From Paraprevotella sp. (GTDB lineage Bacteria > Bacteroidota > Bacteroidia > Bacteroidales > Bacteroidaceae), in contig JAGBUF010000066.1 in assembly GCA_017630975.1 (NCBI GenBank), forward strand, positions 1-6,807: 6,807 nucleotides of DNA, in the 5' to 3' direction. Below are positions 1-6,478 of the stretch, one piece after another; the stretch's first letter is position 1; each line of letters starts with the position of its first letter. A model generated the notes under the pieces. It saw only the letters and a list, made by a program, of their open reading frames with translations, did no database searches and had not been told where the DNA came from. The position numbers and the translations under genes are program-made.

Positions 1-322
1 CCCGAAGAGTGGTGGATACAACCCGATGTATGTGGGACCACAAATCCAACGTGACTATGCATACCATCAAGGAACTGCTTGGCCTTGGTTGGGTGGTTTC
101 TATATGGAAACATGTTTGCGTTTGTACAAGCAAAGTCGTGTTAGCTTCATTGAGAGAGTGCTGGTAGGATTTGAGGAAGAGATGTTCTCACATTGTGTCG
201 GTGCTATTCCTGAACTGTTCGATGGTAATCCTCCGTTCCATGCACGTGGAGCTATCTCCTTTGCCATGAATGTGGCTGAAATTTTACGTGTCGTTAAATT
301 AGTTGAGAAATACATTATATAA
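1..322 (+). CDS. Glycogen debranching enzyme (amylo-alpha-1,6-glucosidase), C-terminal part, 5' truncated by the window
   Basis: The frame is open from base 2 to the TAA at 320-322, giving about 106 residues. The gene starts upstream of the window, so the ATG at 26 is an internal Met. The protein has the typical end of the (alpha/alpha)6-barrel debranching domain (GDE_C, GH133-like). YHQGTAWPW near the start of the fragment matches the family's YHQGTVWPW signature. GAIPELFDGNPP followed by HARGAISFAMNVAEILR matches the usual ISEIFDG...PRG...QAWSVAE block near the C-terminus. The Glu in PELFDG is a candidate catalytic base, by family analogy only. Enzymes of this family hydrolyse alpha-1,6 branch stubs of glycogen or maltodextrin, probably in the cytoplasm. 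The next gene follows after 15 bases, so this is the first visible gene of a glucan operon. The family is confident; the N-terminal domain cannot be seen. Confidence 0.9.
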   Translation, partial: PKSGGYNPMYVGPQIQRDYAYHQGTAWPWLGGFYMETCLRLYKQSRVSFIERVLVGFEEEMFSHCVGAIPELFDGNPPFHARGAISFAMNVAEILRVVKLVEKYII

Positions 323-323
323 T

Positions 324-330
324 AAGGAGG
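324..330 (+). promoter_or_regulatory. Strong Shine-Dalgarno site (AAGGAGG) of the GT4 gene
   Basis: AAGGAGG lies 7 bases before the ATG at 338, just after the stop codon of the debranching gene. It fixes the start of the glycosyltransferase. Such a complete anti-16S match is uncommon in Bacteroidota, and the other starts in this window have only A-rich or weak leaders. Confidence 0.75.
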
Positions 331-337
331 AACAGGT

Positions 338-1618
338 ATGAAAGTATTAATGTTTGGTTGGGAGTTTCCTCCTCATGTATTTGGAGGACTTGCTACGGCG
401 AATTATGGTATAGCTGAAGGCTTGAAGGCTCAAGGTGATATGGATATCACATTGTGTCTGCCGCGTCCTTTCGGTGACGAAGACCAAAGAAGCGCTAAGA
501 TTTTGGCGATGAATTGTGTTCCCATCGTATGGCGTGATGTTCATTATGATTACGTGAAGAACCGTATCGGAAATATCATGAATCCGGAGTTGTATTATCA
601 ATTGCGCGACCATTTGTATGCAGATTTCAATTACATGCATGTTAATGATTTAGGATGTATGGAATTTGCTGGAGGTTATCCCTCCAACCTGCATGAGGAA
701 ATCAATAACTATTCTATCATTGCAGGTGTTGTGGCTCGTCAGCAGCAGTTTGATATCATTCATGCTCACGACTGGTTGACATTCCCAGCCGGAATTCATG
801 CTAAGCAAGTGAGTGGTAAACCTTTGGTGATTCATGTACATGCGACAGACTTTGACAGAAGTCGTGGTAAGGTAAATCCTACAGTATATGGTATTGAAAA
901 GAACGGCATGGATCATGCCGACTGTATCATGTGTGTGAGTGAATTGACTCGTCAAACTGTTATCAACCATTATCATCAAGATCCGGCTAAGTGCTTTACT
1001 ATGCATAATGCTGTATATCCTTTAGCGCCGGAGCTACAAGCGATAGTTGATCAGCGAAAGCCCAGTGCAGAGCGAAAGGAAAAGGTGGTAACTTTCTTGG
1101 GTCGTATTACAATGCAGAAAGGTCCTGAGTATTTCATCGAAGCAGCCAAACGTGTATTGGATAGAACTCGTAATGTGCGTTTTTGTTTTGCAGGAAGTGG
1201 AGATATGATGAATGCCATGATAGAGATGGCGGCGGCTTATGGCATTGCCGATCGTTGTCATTTCCCCGGTTTTATGAAAGGAAAACAAGTATTTGAATGC
1301 TTCAGAGATAGCGATGTTTACGTGATGCCTTCTGTTTCGGAGCCTTTCGGTATTTCACCATTGGAGGCGATGCAGAGTGGGGTCCCCTCGATTATCAGTA
1401 AGCAATCCGGTTGCGCCGAGATTCTTGATAAATGTATAAAAGTAGACTATTGGGATATCGACGCTATGGCTGATGCCATGTATGCCCTGTGTACCTATCC
1501 GTCTTTCCATGAATACTTGCAAGTGGAAGGTAAGAGAGAAGTAGATGGAATTACTTGGGAAAAGGTAGGCGGAAGAATCAAGAAACTTTATGAGGAGACC
1601 ATTCAAAAATGTAAATAA
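338..1618 (+). CDS. GT4-type glycosyltransferase, probable glycogen (alpha-glucan) synthase
   Basis: A 426-residue GT-B glycosyltransferase with both Rossmann halves. The N-terminal half opens with MKVLMFGWEFPPHVFGGL, where Gly16-Gly17 form the usual nucleotide-sugar loop. It continues with HAHDW (142-146) and HVHATD (166-171). The C-terminal half has the phosphate-binding FLGRITMQKG (253-262, Arg256 and Lys261). It also has the retaining-GT signature SEPFGISPLE (334-343), an intact E-x7-E with Glu335 and Glu343. All expected catalytic elements are present, so it should be active. It presumably transfers glucose from a nucleotide sugar to an alpha-1,4-glucan; the donor (ADP- or UDP-glucose) cannot be read from sequence. 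The start is set by AAGGAGG 7 bases upstream. It sits 15 bases from the debranching gene and 15 bases from the GH57 gene, which supports a role in glycogen turnover. Another GT4 sugar transferase role is possible but less likely in this setting. Confidence 0.85.
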   Translation: MKVLMFGWEFPPHVFGGLATANYGIAEGLKAQGDMDITLCLPRPFGDEDQRSAKILAMNCVPIVWRDVHYDYVKNRIGNIMNPELYYQLRDHLYADFNYMHVNDLGCMEFAGGYPSNLHEEINNYSIIAGVVARQQQFDIIHAHDWLTFPAGIHAKQVSGKPLVIHVHATDFDRSRGKVNPTVYGIEKNGMDHADCIMCVSELTRQTVINHYHQDPAKCFTMHNAVYPLAPELQAIVDQRKPSAERKEKVVTFLGRITMQKGPEYFIEAAKRVLDRTRNVRFCFAGSGDMMNAMIEMAAAYGIADRCHFPGFMKGKQVFECFRDSDVYVMPSVSEPFGISPLEAMQSGVPSIISKQSGCAEILDKCIKVDYWDIDAMADAMYALCTYPSFHEYLQVEGKREVDGITWEKVGGRIKKLYEETIQKCK

Positions 1619-1633
1619 TTAAAACTAATAGAT

Positions 1634-3028
1634 ATGAAAACGATTTGTCTTTATTTTGAGATTCATCAAATTATACATCTTAAACGTTATCGCTTCTTTG
1701 ATATAGGTACGGATCATTATTATTTTGATGATTATGAAACAGAAAGAGGTATTACCGAAACCGCTGAACGTTCGTACGTACCTGCATTACAGGCATTGAT
1801 TTCCATGGCGAAAGAGCATCCCGGTTTCTTCAAGGTGGCATTCTCTTTGTCCGGTTGTGCAGTAGAGCAGTTAGAGAACTATGCACCCCAGGTGATTGAA
1901 CTTTTGCAAGAATTGAATGAGACCGGATGTGTTGAGTTCTTGGCAGAGCCCTATTCTCATGGTCTTTCATCGTTGGCCAACGAAGAGTCATTTAAGGAAG
2001 AGACATTGCGCATGTCTCGTAAGATCAAAGAGTTGTTCGGTAAGACACCGAAGGTATTCCGTAACTCTTCTTTGATTTATTCTGATGACATCGGTTGTAT
2101 GGTAGCATCAATGGGATTCAAGGGTATGTTGACCGAAGGAGCAAAGCATGTGTTGGGTTGGAAGAGTCCGCATTTTGTATATAACTGTGCTGCTAATCCC
2201 AACTTAAAACTCTTGTTGAGAGACTATAAGTTGTCAGATGATATCTCATTGCGTTTCAATAATACATCATGGAGCGAATATCCTCTATTTGCAGAGACTT
2301 ACATGGATTGGATTGCTCAACTTCCGGAGGAAGAACAAGTCATCAATATCTTTATGGAATTGTGTGCTTTGGGTATCTTCCAACCGTTGTCATCCAATAT
2401 CCTTGAGTTCCTTAAGGCGTTGCCGGCATGTGCTAAAGAACGTGGAATCACATTCTCTACACCTTCTGAAATCTTCTCTAAGCATAAGGCTGTTGATTCT
2501 ATTGAGGTGCCATATCCATTGTCATGGGTAGACGAGGAGCGTGATATCAGTTGCTGGTTGGGTAACGGAATGCAGCGTGAGGCTTTCAACAAGTTGTATA
2601 GTGTTGCCGACAGAGTACGCATCTGTACCGATAGAAGAATCAAGCAAGACTGGGATTATCTGCAGGCAAGTAACAACTTCCGTTTCATGACCACCAAGCC
2701 AAGTAGTGCAAATATGTATCGTGGCATTTATGATTCACCATACGATGCTTTCACCAACTATATGAATATTGTGGGTGACTTCATTAGCCGTGTCAATTCA
2801 ATGTATCCGCACGATATTGATAATGAAGAGTTGAACGCTTTGCTGACCTTGATCAAGAACCAGGGAGAAGAACTTGAAGTGAAAGAAAAAGAAATTGCTC
2901 GTTTGAACACTCGTTTGAAGAAGTTGTCACCTGTTGATGAGCCAAAGAAAGAAACTAAGGTAACAAAAGCACCAAAGGCTGAGAAAGCACCGAAGGCTAC
3001 AAAAAAGGCAACTGCAAAGAAAGCATAA
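1634..3028 (+). CDS. GH57 alpha-amylase-like protein with substituted catalytic residues and a basic tail
   Basis: A 464-residue cytoplasmic protein with no signal peptide. Residues 1-285 follow the GH57 alpha-amylase fold closely: HQ in CSR-1 (11-12), SGCAVEQL in CSR-2 (73-80), EFLAEPYSHGL (101-111), FRNSSLIYSDDI (142-153), GMLTEGAKHVLGWKSP (164-179), LLLRDYKLSDDI (193-204) and INIFMELCALGIFQ (237-250). In active members of this subfamily the fourth block reads FRNTEL, with Glu as nucleophile; here it is Ser146. The INIFMDYETFGEH block, with Asp as acid/base, has become MELCALGIF, placing Glu242 at the Asp position. Both catalytic residues are therefore changed and hydrolysis is doubtful. 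Residues about 397-431 form a probable coiled coil, and 438-464 are a Lys/Ala/Pro/Thr tail. It follows the GT4 gene after 15 bases and ends the operon before a terminator. It is usually annotated as an alpha-amylase; a binding, scaffold or regulatory role in glycogen metabolism is my inference. Confidence 0.88.
   Translation: MKTICLYFEIHQIIHLKRYRFFDIGTDHYYFDDYETERGITETAERSYVPALQALISMAKEHPGFFKVAFSLSGCAVEQLENYAPQVIELLQELNETGCVEFLAEPYSHGLSSLANEESFKEETLRMSRKIKELFGKTPKVFRNSSLIYSDDIGCMVASMGFKGMLTEGAKHVLGWKSPHFVYNCAANPNLKLLLRDYKLSDDISLRFNNTSWSEYPLFAETYMDWIAQLPEEEQVINIFMELCALGIFQPLSSNILEFLKALPACAKERGITFSTPSEIFSKHKAVDSIEVPYPLSWVDEERDISCWLGNGMQREAFNKLYSVADRVRICTDRRIKQDWDYLQASNNFRFMTTKPSSANMYRGIYDSPYDAFTNYMNIVGDFISRVNSMYPHDIDNEELNALLTLIKNQGEELEVKEKEIARLNTRLKKLSPVDEPKKETKVTKAPKAEKAPKATKKATAKKA
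2945..3025 (+). other. Lys/Ala/Pro-rich basic C-terminal tail of the GH57-like protein
   Basis: This stretch encodes residues 438-464, in which Lys makes up roughly 40 percent and most of the rest is Ala, Thr and Pro. It contains KAPKA twice (445-449 and 451-455) and ends KKATAKKA. It resembles histone-H1-like tails and is likely disordered. It follows a probable coiled coil at about 397-431. Binding of a polyanion such as nucleic acid, or of another surface, is possible, but no partner can be inferred. Confidence 0.7.
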
Positions 3029-3047
3029 TTTAAAAGCGATATATTAT

Positions 3048-3084
3048 AAGATGGGGCATGTGTAGAATATGCTCCATCTTTTTT
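3048..3084 (+). terminator. Intrinsic terminator of the debranching-GT4-GH57 operon
   Basis: AAGATGGGGCAT (3048-3059) pairs with ATGCTCCATCTT (3069-3080) as a 12-bp stem with one G-U pair and a 9-base loop. It is followed by an uninterrupted T run ending at 3084. It begins 20 bases after the GH57 stop codon. There is no T run on the minus-strand side, so it works in the plus direction only. Confidence 0.9.
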
Positions 3085-3131
3085 CGTACTATCCAACGTG
3101 GGCGCAATGTCCATTAATGTATATGTCCAAC

Positions 3132-3157
3132 AAAAAAGGCAACCGAAGTTGCCTTTT
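3132..3157 (-). terminator. Intrinsic terminator of the GT5-like/DUF4270 unit, UUCG loop
   Basis: GGCAAC (3138-3143) and GTTGCC (3148-3153) enclose a 4-base loop, and flanking A and T runs can extend the stem to 10 bp. Read on the minus strand, the loop is C(UUCG)G, an exceptionally stable tetraloop, and the stem is followed by six T's. It starts 25 bases after the DUF4270 stop codon. On the plus strand it has a shorter four-T tail, so it may also act as a backup terminator for the glycogen operon. Confidence 0.88.
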
Positions 3158-3182
3158 AAATCATATAAGTCTGTTTATTTGC

Positions 3183-4595
3183 TTATTGGAATGAACTATA
3201 GGTGACTTGTATCATAATGGAATTGTTGTCTCCACCTACCAAACGGGCACTACCCAAACCCATGTCGTGTGTCACACTGACGATATTGCTGTTGTCATCA
3301 ACGTTGAGTTCCACAGGAATCAGTACCACTTTATTCCAATCCGGATGTTTTACTTCCCATTCTTCTACCGTCAGTCCGTCTTTCTTCGCCTCGTTATTCC
3401 TTTCGTGCATACACTGAGAAATCAGTTTGCCAATATTGGAGAAACTATAGGTGTTGTAGTTGCTGTTAAATGATGCAACATAGGATGATTTTCCATCAGC
3501 CACTCTTCTTTCCTCAAAGAATTTATGGATGTCTTTCTTGCGTACCATCAATAGATTTTGTGGTACGTCGATGGCCTTTTCTACTTCTATTTGCGCATTG
3601 TAACGGTACAATGTCAGTTTTGCTTCATTGATACTATCATTTTCGTGCTGCTCATAGATTTTGCTGATGGGGAGTGTCATTTCTGTAAAGATGCCGGCTG
3701 GGGTCACCAAGTGGGTGCAGTCGGTTTTGTCTTTCAACCACTCTTTCAGTTCATCGTTCTTGATGTGCGTACTCTGCATTACCTCAGGCGTAGCTGCGAA
3801 ACGGCTCATACCAAGATAGGTTGTGTCTTTCTTTTCGTCCTTGTATTTAAAATACACATTCATTGTACCCACTCTTACTTTTATCAGTGTGCCGTCGCCG
3901 TCTGTCAGTTTGAAATAAAAACCCGGACAGACATGTCTGATGAAATGATAGGAGTCCTTGAAGAAATCCTTGTTTTCGTAATATTTTTTAAGGATATGTG
4001 TTCCGTATTCTTTGGGTAATGTGATACGGATGTTGGGCATATATGAGCCACTTTCCAATATGCTGTCCTTTTCAGTGAAGTCCTTGGCTGTGAACACCTT
4101 TTGAACCAATGGTTCGGTTCTTTTCTTGTTGATGTACTTTTCAAGGTCAGCGTTACTATAGTAGACAGAATCCTCGCGGATGACATTGGCGGTATCCAAC
4201 TCATAGATTTCCATCTTCATGGGGTTGGTATCACTGCCGTAGTACTTGTTGAAATACAGGCGTAATTCAATACTTTCAGCCTCAAATTCACCATTCTCGT
4301 TTTTCACCATCCGTTCGTAAGGAGGGAGTTCATAATCCTCCAATGTGCTGAACTGGGCGAGGAAGTCAGCTTTCACCTTTAATCCGGTTTCCAAATCAGT
4401 TATCTGTCCGATGTATGAACTGTTGCTGTTGCTCAGGACCGAGTCTGCCACCAAGGAGCGTGTGTGCGCCTCATAAATTGATGTTGTCGCATTGATGTTG
4501 TCGGCATCCGTATAAATACCGATATTGTCGGTTGTATCATCGCATGCGATAAATAAAAGTCCGAGTAATCCGATGATTAAAGATTTTATTTTCAT
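3183..4595 (-). CDS. DUF4270 family lipoprotein
   Basis: A 470-residue protein with a lipoprotein signal peptide: MKIK, a hydrophobic run (5-16), then FIAC with Cys18 as the probable lipidation site. The residues after Cys18 are acidic (DDTTD). In Bacteroidota an acidic stretch right after the Cys often marks export to the cell surface, so it may face outward on the outer membrane. The body is beta-rich and fits the DUF4270 pattern: SYIGQITDLETGLKVKADFLAQF-like N-terminal repeat region (60-82), SIELRLYF (108-115), MKMEIYEL (126-133), NIRITLPKEYG (188-198), a PGFYFKL segment (224-230) and a SINEAKLTLYR segment (321-331). No catalytic motif is recognisable and the function is unknown. Its ATG lies 22 bases after the stop of the GT5-like gene with no promoter between them, so the two are probably co-transcribed. 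The family call rests on overall pattern and context, without a profile search. Confidence 0.82.
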   Translation of the reverse strand: MKIKSLIIGLLGLLFIACDDTTDNIGIYTDADNINATTSIYEAHTRSLVADSVLSNSNSSYIGQITDLETGLKVKADFLAQFSTLEDYELPPYERMVKNENGEFEAESIELRLYFNKYYGSDTNPMKMEIYELDTANVIREDSVYYSNADLEKYINKKRTEPLVQKVFTAKDFTEKDSILESGSYMPNIRITLPKEYGTHILKKYYENKDFFKDSYHFIRHVCPGFYFKLTDGDGTLIKVRVGTMNVYFKYKDEKKDTTYLGMSRFAATPEVMQSTHIKNDELKEWLKDKTDCTHLVTPAGIFTEMTLPISKIYEQHENDSINEAKLTLYRYNAQIEVEKAIDVPQNLLMVRKKDIHKFFEERRVADGKSSYVASFNSNYNTYSFSNIGKLISQCMHERNNEAKKDGLTVEEWEVKHPDWNKVVLIPVELNVDDNSNIVSVTHDMGLGSARLVGGDNNSIMIQVTYSSFQ

Positions 4596-4617
4596 CTTCT
4601 TTGTTTTAACCTGAGGT

Positions 4618-5439
4618 TTATTCGTTGTCTTCTCCGCCGCAGATACTGTCGCAGAACTCAGAGAATCTTACATCGTCTGCACCATCCATATTCTCCAGTA
4701 CTGGGATATTCAGTTCCTTGGCGTAGTCTATCAAGTTTTGGTTGGCTCCGTTATTGGAGAATGTTACACCGTCTGCATACTTGATAGCCAATTTATTCAA
4801 TTCTTCAAAGGTCATTTCTTCGCTGAAGTCAGCCAAAACAGAACTGTCTACATCCTTGAATGCGATACAGTTGCCAAAATTTTTGCCCATTGGATTCTTT
4901 AATTCTTCCGATGATGGGGAATATACAACCTTGCAGTTACGGAAAGCCGGTTCATCCTTGTAGGCTGTTTTGACATAAAGGGGGACGAGAGCTGACATCC
5001 ATCCTTGGCAATGGATAACATCCGGTGTCCAGCGTAGTTTCATTACAGTGGCCAATACACCGCGAGCATAGAAAATAGCTCGTTCACCATTGTCTGCATA
5101 TTCATTACCATCTTCATCTGTTGCCATTTTGCGTTTTACAAAATAATCATCGTTGTCGATGAAATAAACCTGCATACGGGCAGACTGGATAGAAGCGACC
5201 TTAATAATCAGAGGGTTGTCCGTATCATCAATGATGATATTCATACCCGACAGTCTGATGACCGGGTGCAATTGGTTTCTTCTTTCGTTGATGTTACCCC
5301 ATTTAGGCATAAAAGTTCTAATCTCTCTGCCTTTTTCTTGAATGGCTTGAGGGAGTTTTCTACCCATTGTCGCCAACTCAGATTCTGAAACGTATGGCGT
5401 CATTTCTTGGGTAATAAATAGGATTTTTTGAGCTTTCAT
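4618..5439 (-). CDS. Stand-alone, degenerate N-terminal domain of GT5 glycogen/starch synthase
   Basis: A 273-residue cytoplasmic protein. Its start [12 protein letters not shown], the [14 protein letters not shown] block (117-130) and the [10 protein letters not shown] block (138-147) align with the starch-synthase catalytic domain (Glyco_transf_5). Typical GlgA proteins have about 480 residues; the whole C-terminal Rossmann domain, including E-x7-E, is absent. The KxGGLADV loop that binds ADP-glucose is SESELATM (18-25), and HAHDW is HCQGW (143-147), with Gly for Asp. Glycogen synthase activity is therefore very unlikely. The tail ends acidic (GGEDNE). I chose the ATG at 5437-5439 rather than an in-frame ATG at 5515-5517. 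The domain starts at [10 protein letters not shown], and a TAnnTTTG promoter element lies between the two ATGs. The gene is divergent from panC and followed by the DUF4270 gene. The frame is intact, so this is a maintained protein rather than a decaying pseudogene. Confidence 0.85.
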   Translation of the reverse strand: MKAQKILFITQEMTPYVSESELATMGRKLPQAIQEKGREIRTFMPKWGNINERRNQLHPVIRLSGMNIIIDDTDNPLIIKVASIQSARMQVYFIDNDDYFVKRKMATDEDGNEYADNGERAIFYARGVLATVMKLRWTPDVIHCQGWMSALVPLYVKTAYKDEPAFRNCKVVYSPSSEELKNPMGKNFGNCIAFKDVDSSVLADFSEEMTFEELNKLAIKYADGVTFSNNGANQNLIDYAKELNIPVLENMDGADDVRFSEFCDSICGGEDNE

Positions 5440-5463
5440 TGTCTTGAGTGCTGATTCTGAATG

Positions 5464-5471
5464 CAAAGATA
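5464..5471 (-). promoter_or_regulatory. Bacteroidota-type -7 element (TATCTTTG) of the GT5-like gene
   Basis: On the minus strand these bases read TATCTTTG, a perfect match to the Bacteroidota -7 consensus TAnnTTTG. No clear TTTG is present at the -33 spacing. A transcription start a few bases downstream would leave a leader of about 15-20 bases before the ATG at 5439. It would exclude the upstream in-frame ATG at 5517. Confidence 0.65.
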
Positions 5472-5554
5472 ATGAAAAAAAGCGGAATATCTTTCCTTTT
5501 GTTTCTTTTGCTTTCATCTTTTACGTTAAATTCACGTATTTATGTGGTGTTTTC

Positions 5555-5585
5555 TTTGTCATGTGGCATTTTATATGTTATTTTG
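5555..5585 (+). promoter_or_regulatory. Bacteroidota-type promoter of panC
   Basis: TTTG at 5555-5558 is followed after exactly 19 bases by TTATTTTG (5578-5585), one base away from TAnnTTTG. Both the elements and the spacing fit the Bacteroidota -33/-7 promoter. The expected transcription start lies near 5590-5595, giving a leader of about 25 bases. It is divergent from the GT5-like promoter, about 100 bases away. Confidence 0.65.
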
Positions 5586-5617
5586 CACAGATTTTGGTTA
5601 AAGGGTTAAAAGAAAAG

Positions 5618-6466
5618 ATGAAGTTAATACATACGATAGATGAACTGAAAAAAGTGTTGGCTGAGGCGCGTGCCGAGGGCAAGACCATAGGATTGGTTCC
5701 CACGATGGGAGCATTGCACGAAGGTCATGTGTCGTTAGCTTGCCGTAGTGTCAAGGAAAATGACTTGACAGTGGTAACTATTTTCTTGAATCCTACACAA
5801 TTCAATGACAAGAAGGATTTGGAACGTTATCCACGCACATTGGAAGCAGATTGCGAACTATTGCATGCTCATCATGTGAATATTGTCTTTGCGCCGGCTG
5901 TTGAAGAAATGTATCCCGAACCTGATACAAGAGTGTTCAGCTATCCACCGACAGATTCCGTCATGGAGGGAGCATATCGCCCAGGTCATTTTAATGGCGT
6001 TTGCCAGATTGTCAGCAAGTTGTTCGCCATAGTAGAACCCGATTGTGCTTACTTCGGTGAAAAGGATTACCAGCAGATCGCTGTCATCCGTGCCATGGTC
6101 AAGGACTTAGGTTTCCAACTGCGCATCATTCCTTGTCCCGTGATTCGTGAGGAGAGCGGTTTGGCTATGAGTAGTCGTAACACCTTATTGTCGCCGGAGG
6201 ATAGAACTTTGGCTGCAGTTATTTATCAGACGTTGAAGGAAAGTAAGGAGTTTTCTCTGGCTCATACAGTTGCAGAGACCATTGCATACGTAACTGACAC
6301 CATCAATGCCCATGATGGTTTGGAAGTGCAGTATTTTTCTATAGTAGATGGTGATACCTTACAAGATGTTACCGATTGGAAAGAAGTTGATAGTGTAGTA
6401 GGGTGTATTACTGTATTCTGTGGTGTACAACCCATAAGATTGATAGATCACATTAGTTATAAATAA
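5618..6466 (+). CDS. panC: Pantothenate synthetase (pantoate--beta-alanine ligase)
   Basis: A 282-residue cytoplasmic enzyme, the usual PanC length. It joins pantoate and beta-alanine using ATP, via a pantoyl-adenylate, to make pantothenate for coenzyme A. All hallmark motifs are present: [10 protein letters not shown] (28-37, HIGH-like with His34 and His37), FLNPTQF (56-62, Gln61 for pantoate), [16 protein letters not shown] (121-136), FGEKDYQQ (146-153) and the KMSKS-like [12 protein letters not shown] (177-188). I chose the ATG at 5618 because [12 protein letters not shown] is the family N-terminus. The frame stays open 58 codons further upstream, but that stretch is not PanC-like and runs through the promoter. 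panD follows after 12 bases, so the two pantothenate genes form an operon. Confidence 0.97.
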   Translation: MKLIHTIDELKKVLAEARAEGKTIGLVPTMGALHEGHVSLACRSVKENDLTVVTIFLNPTQFNDKKDLERYPRTLEADCELLHAHHVNIVFAPAVEEMYPEPDTRVFSYPPTDSVMEGAYRPGHFNGVCQIVSKLFAIVEPDCAYFGEKDYQQIAVIRAMVKDLGFQLRIIPCPVIREESGLAMSSRNTLLSPEDRTLAAVIYQTLKESKEFSLAHTVAETIAYVTDTINAHDGLEVQYFSIVDGDTLQDVTDWKEVDSVVGCITVFCGVQPIRLIDHISYK

Positions 6467-6478
6467 GATAGAGCAGAT

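Noticed and set aside
2758..3114. 118-codon minus-strand open frame with an Ala/Phe-repetitive segment
   Set aside because: The apparent repeats are the antisense of the Lys/Ala-rich tail codons of the GH57-like gene. The frame also runs through the plus-strand terminator.
3085..3131. Possible small gene or RNA between the two terminators
   Set aside because: The stretch is 47 bases, with no ribosome site, promoter or stable structure that I can see.
3558..4019. 153-codon plus-strand open frame opposite the DUF4270 gene
   Set aside because: It lies wholly antisense to a convincing lipoprotein gene, has a Cys/Phe/Val-rich composition typical of shadow frames, and matches no recognised family.
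4607..4617. Small palindrome AACCTGAGGTT between the GT5-like and DUF4270 genes
   Set aside because: With only 5-bp arms and no T run it is too weak for a terminator, and there is no evidence for an operator.
5440..5517. Longer start of the GT5-like gene (26 extra residues)
   Set aside because: A TAnnTTTG promoter element at 5464-5471 lies inside this extension, and GT5 homology starts at the ATG at 5439.
5444..5617. In-frame 58-codon N-terminal extension of panC
   Set aside because: PanC family proteins begin at [10 protein letters not shown]. The extension is not family-like, overlaps the panC promoter elements and crosses the divergent promoter, so it is chance open frame.
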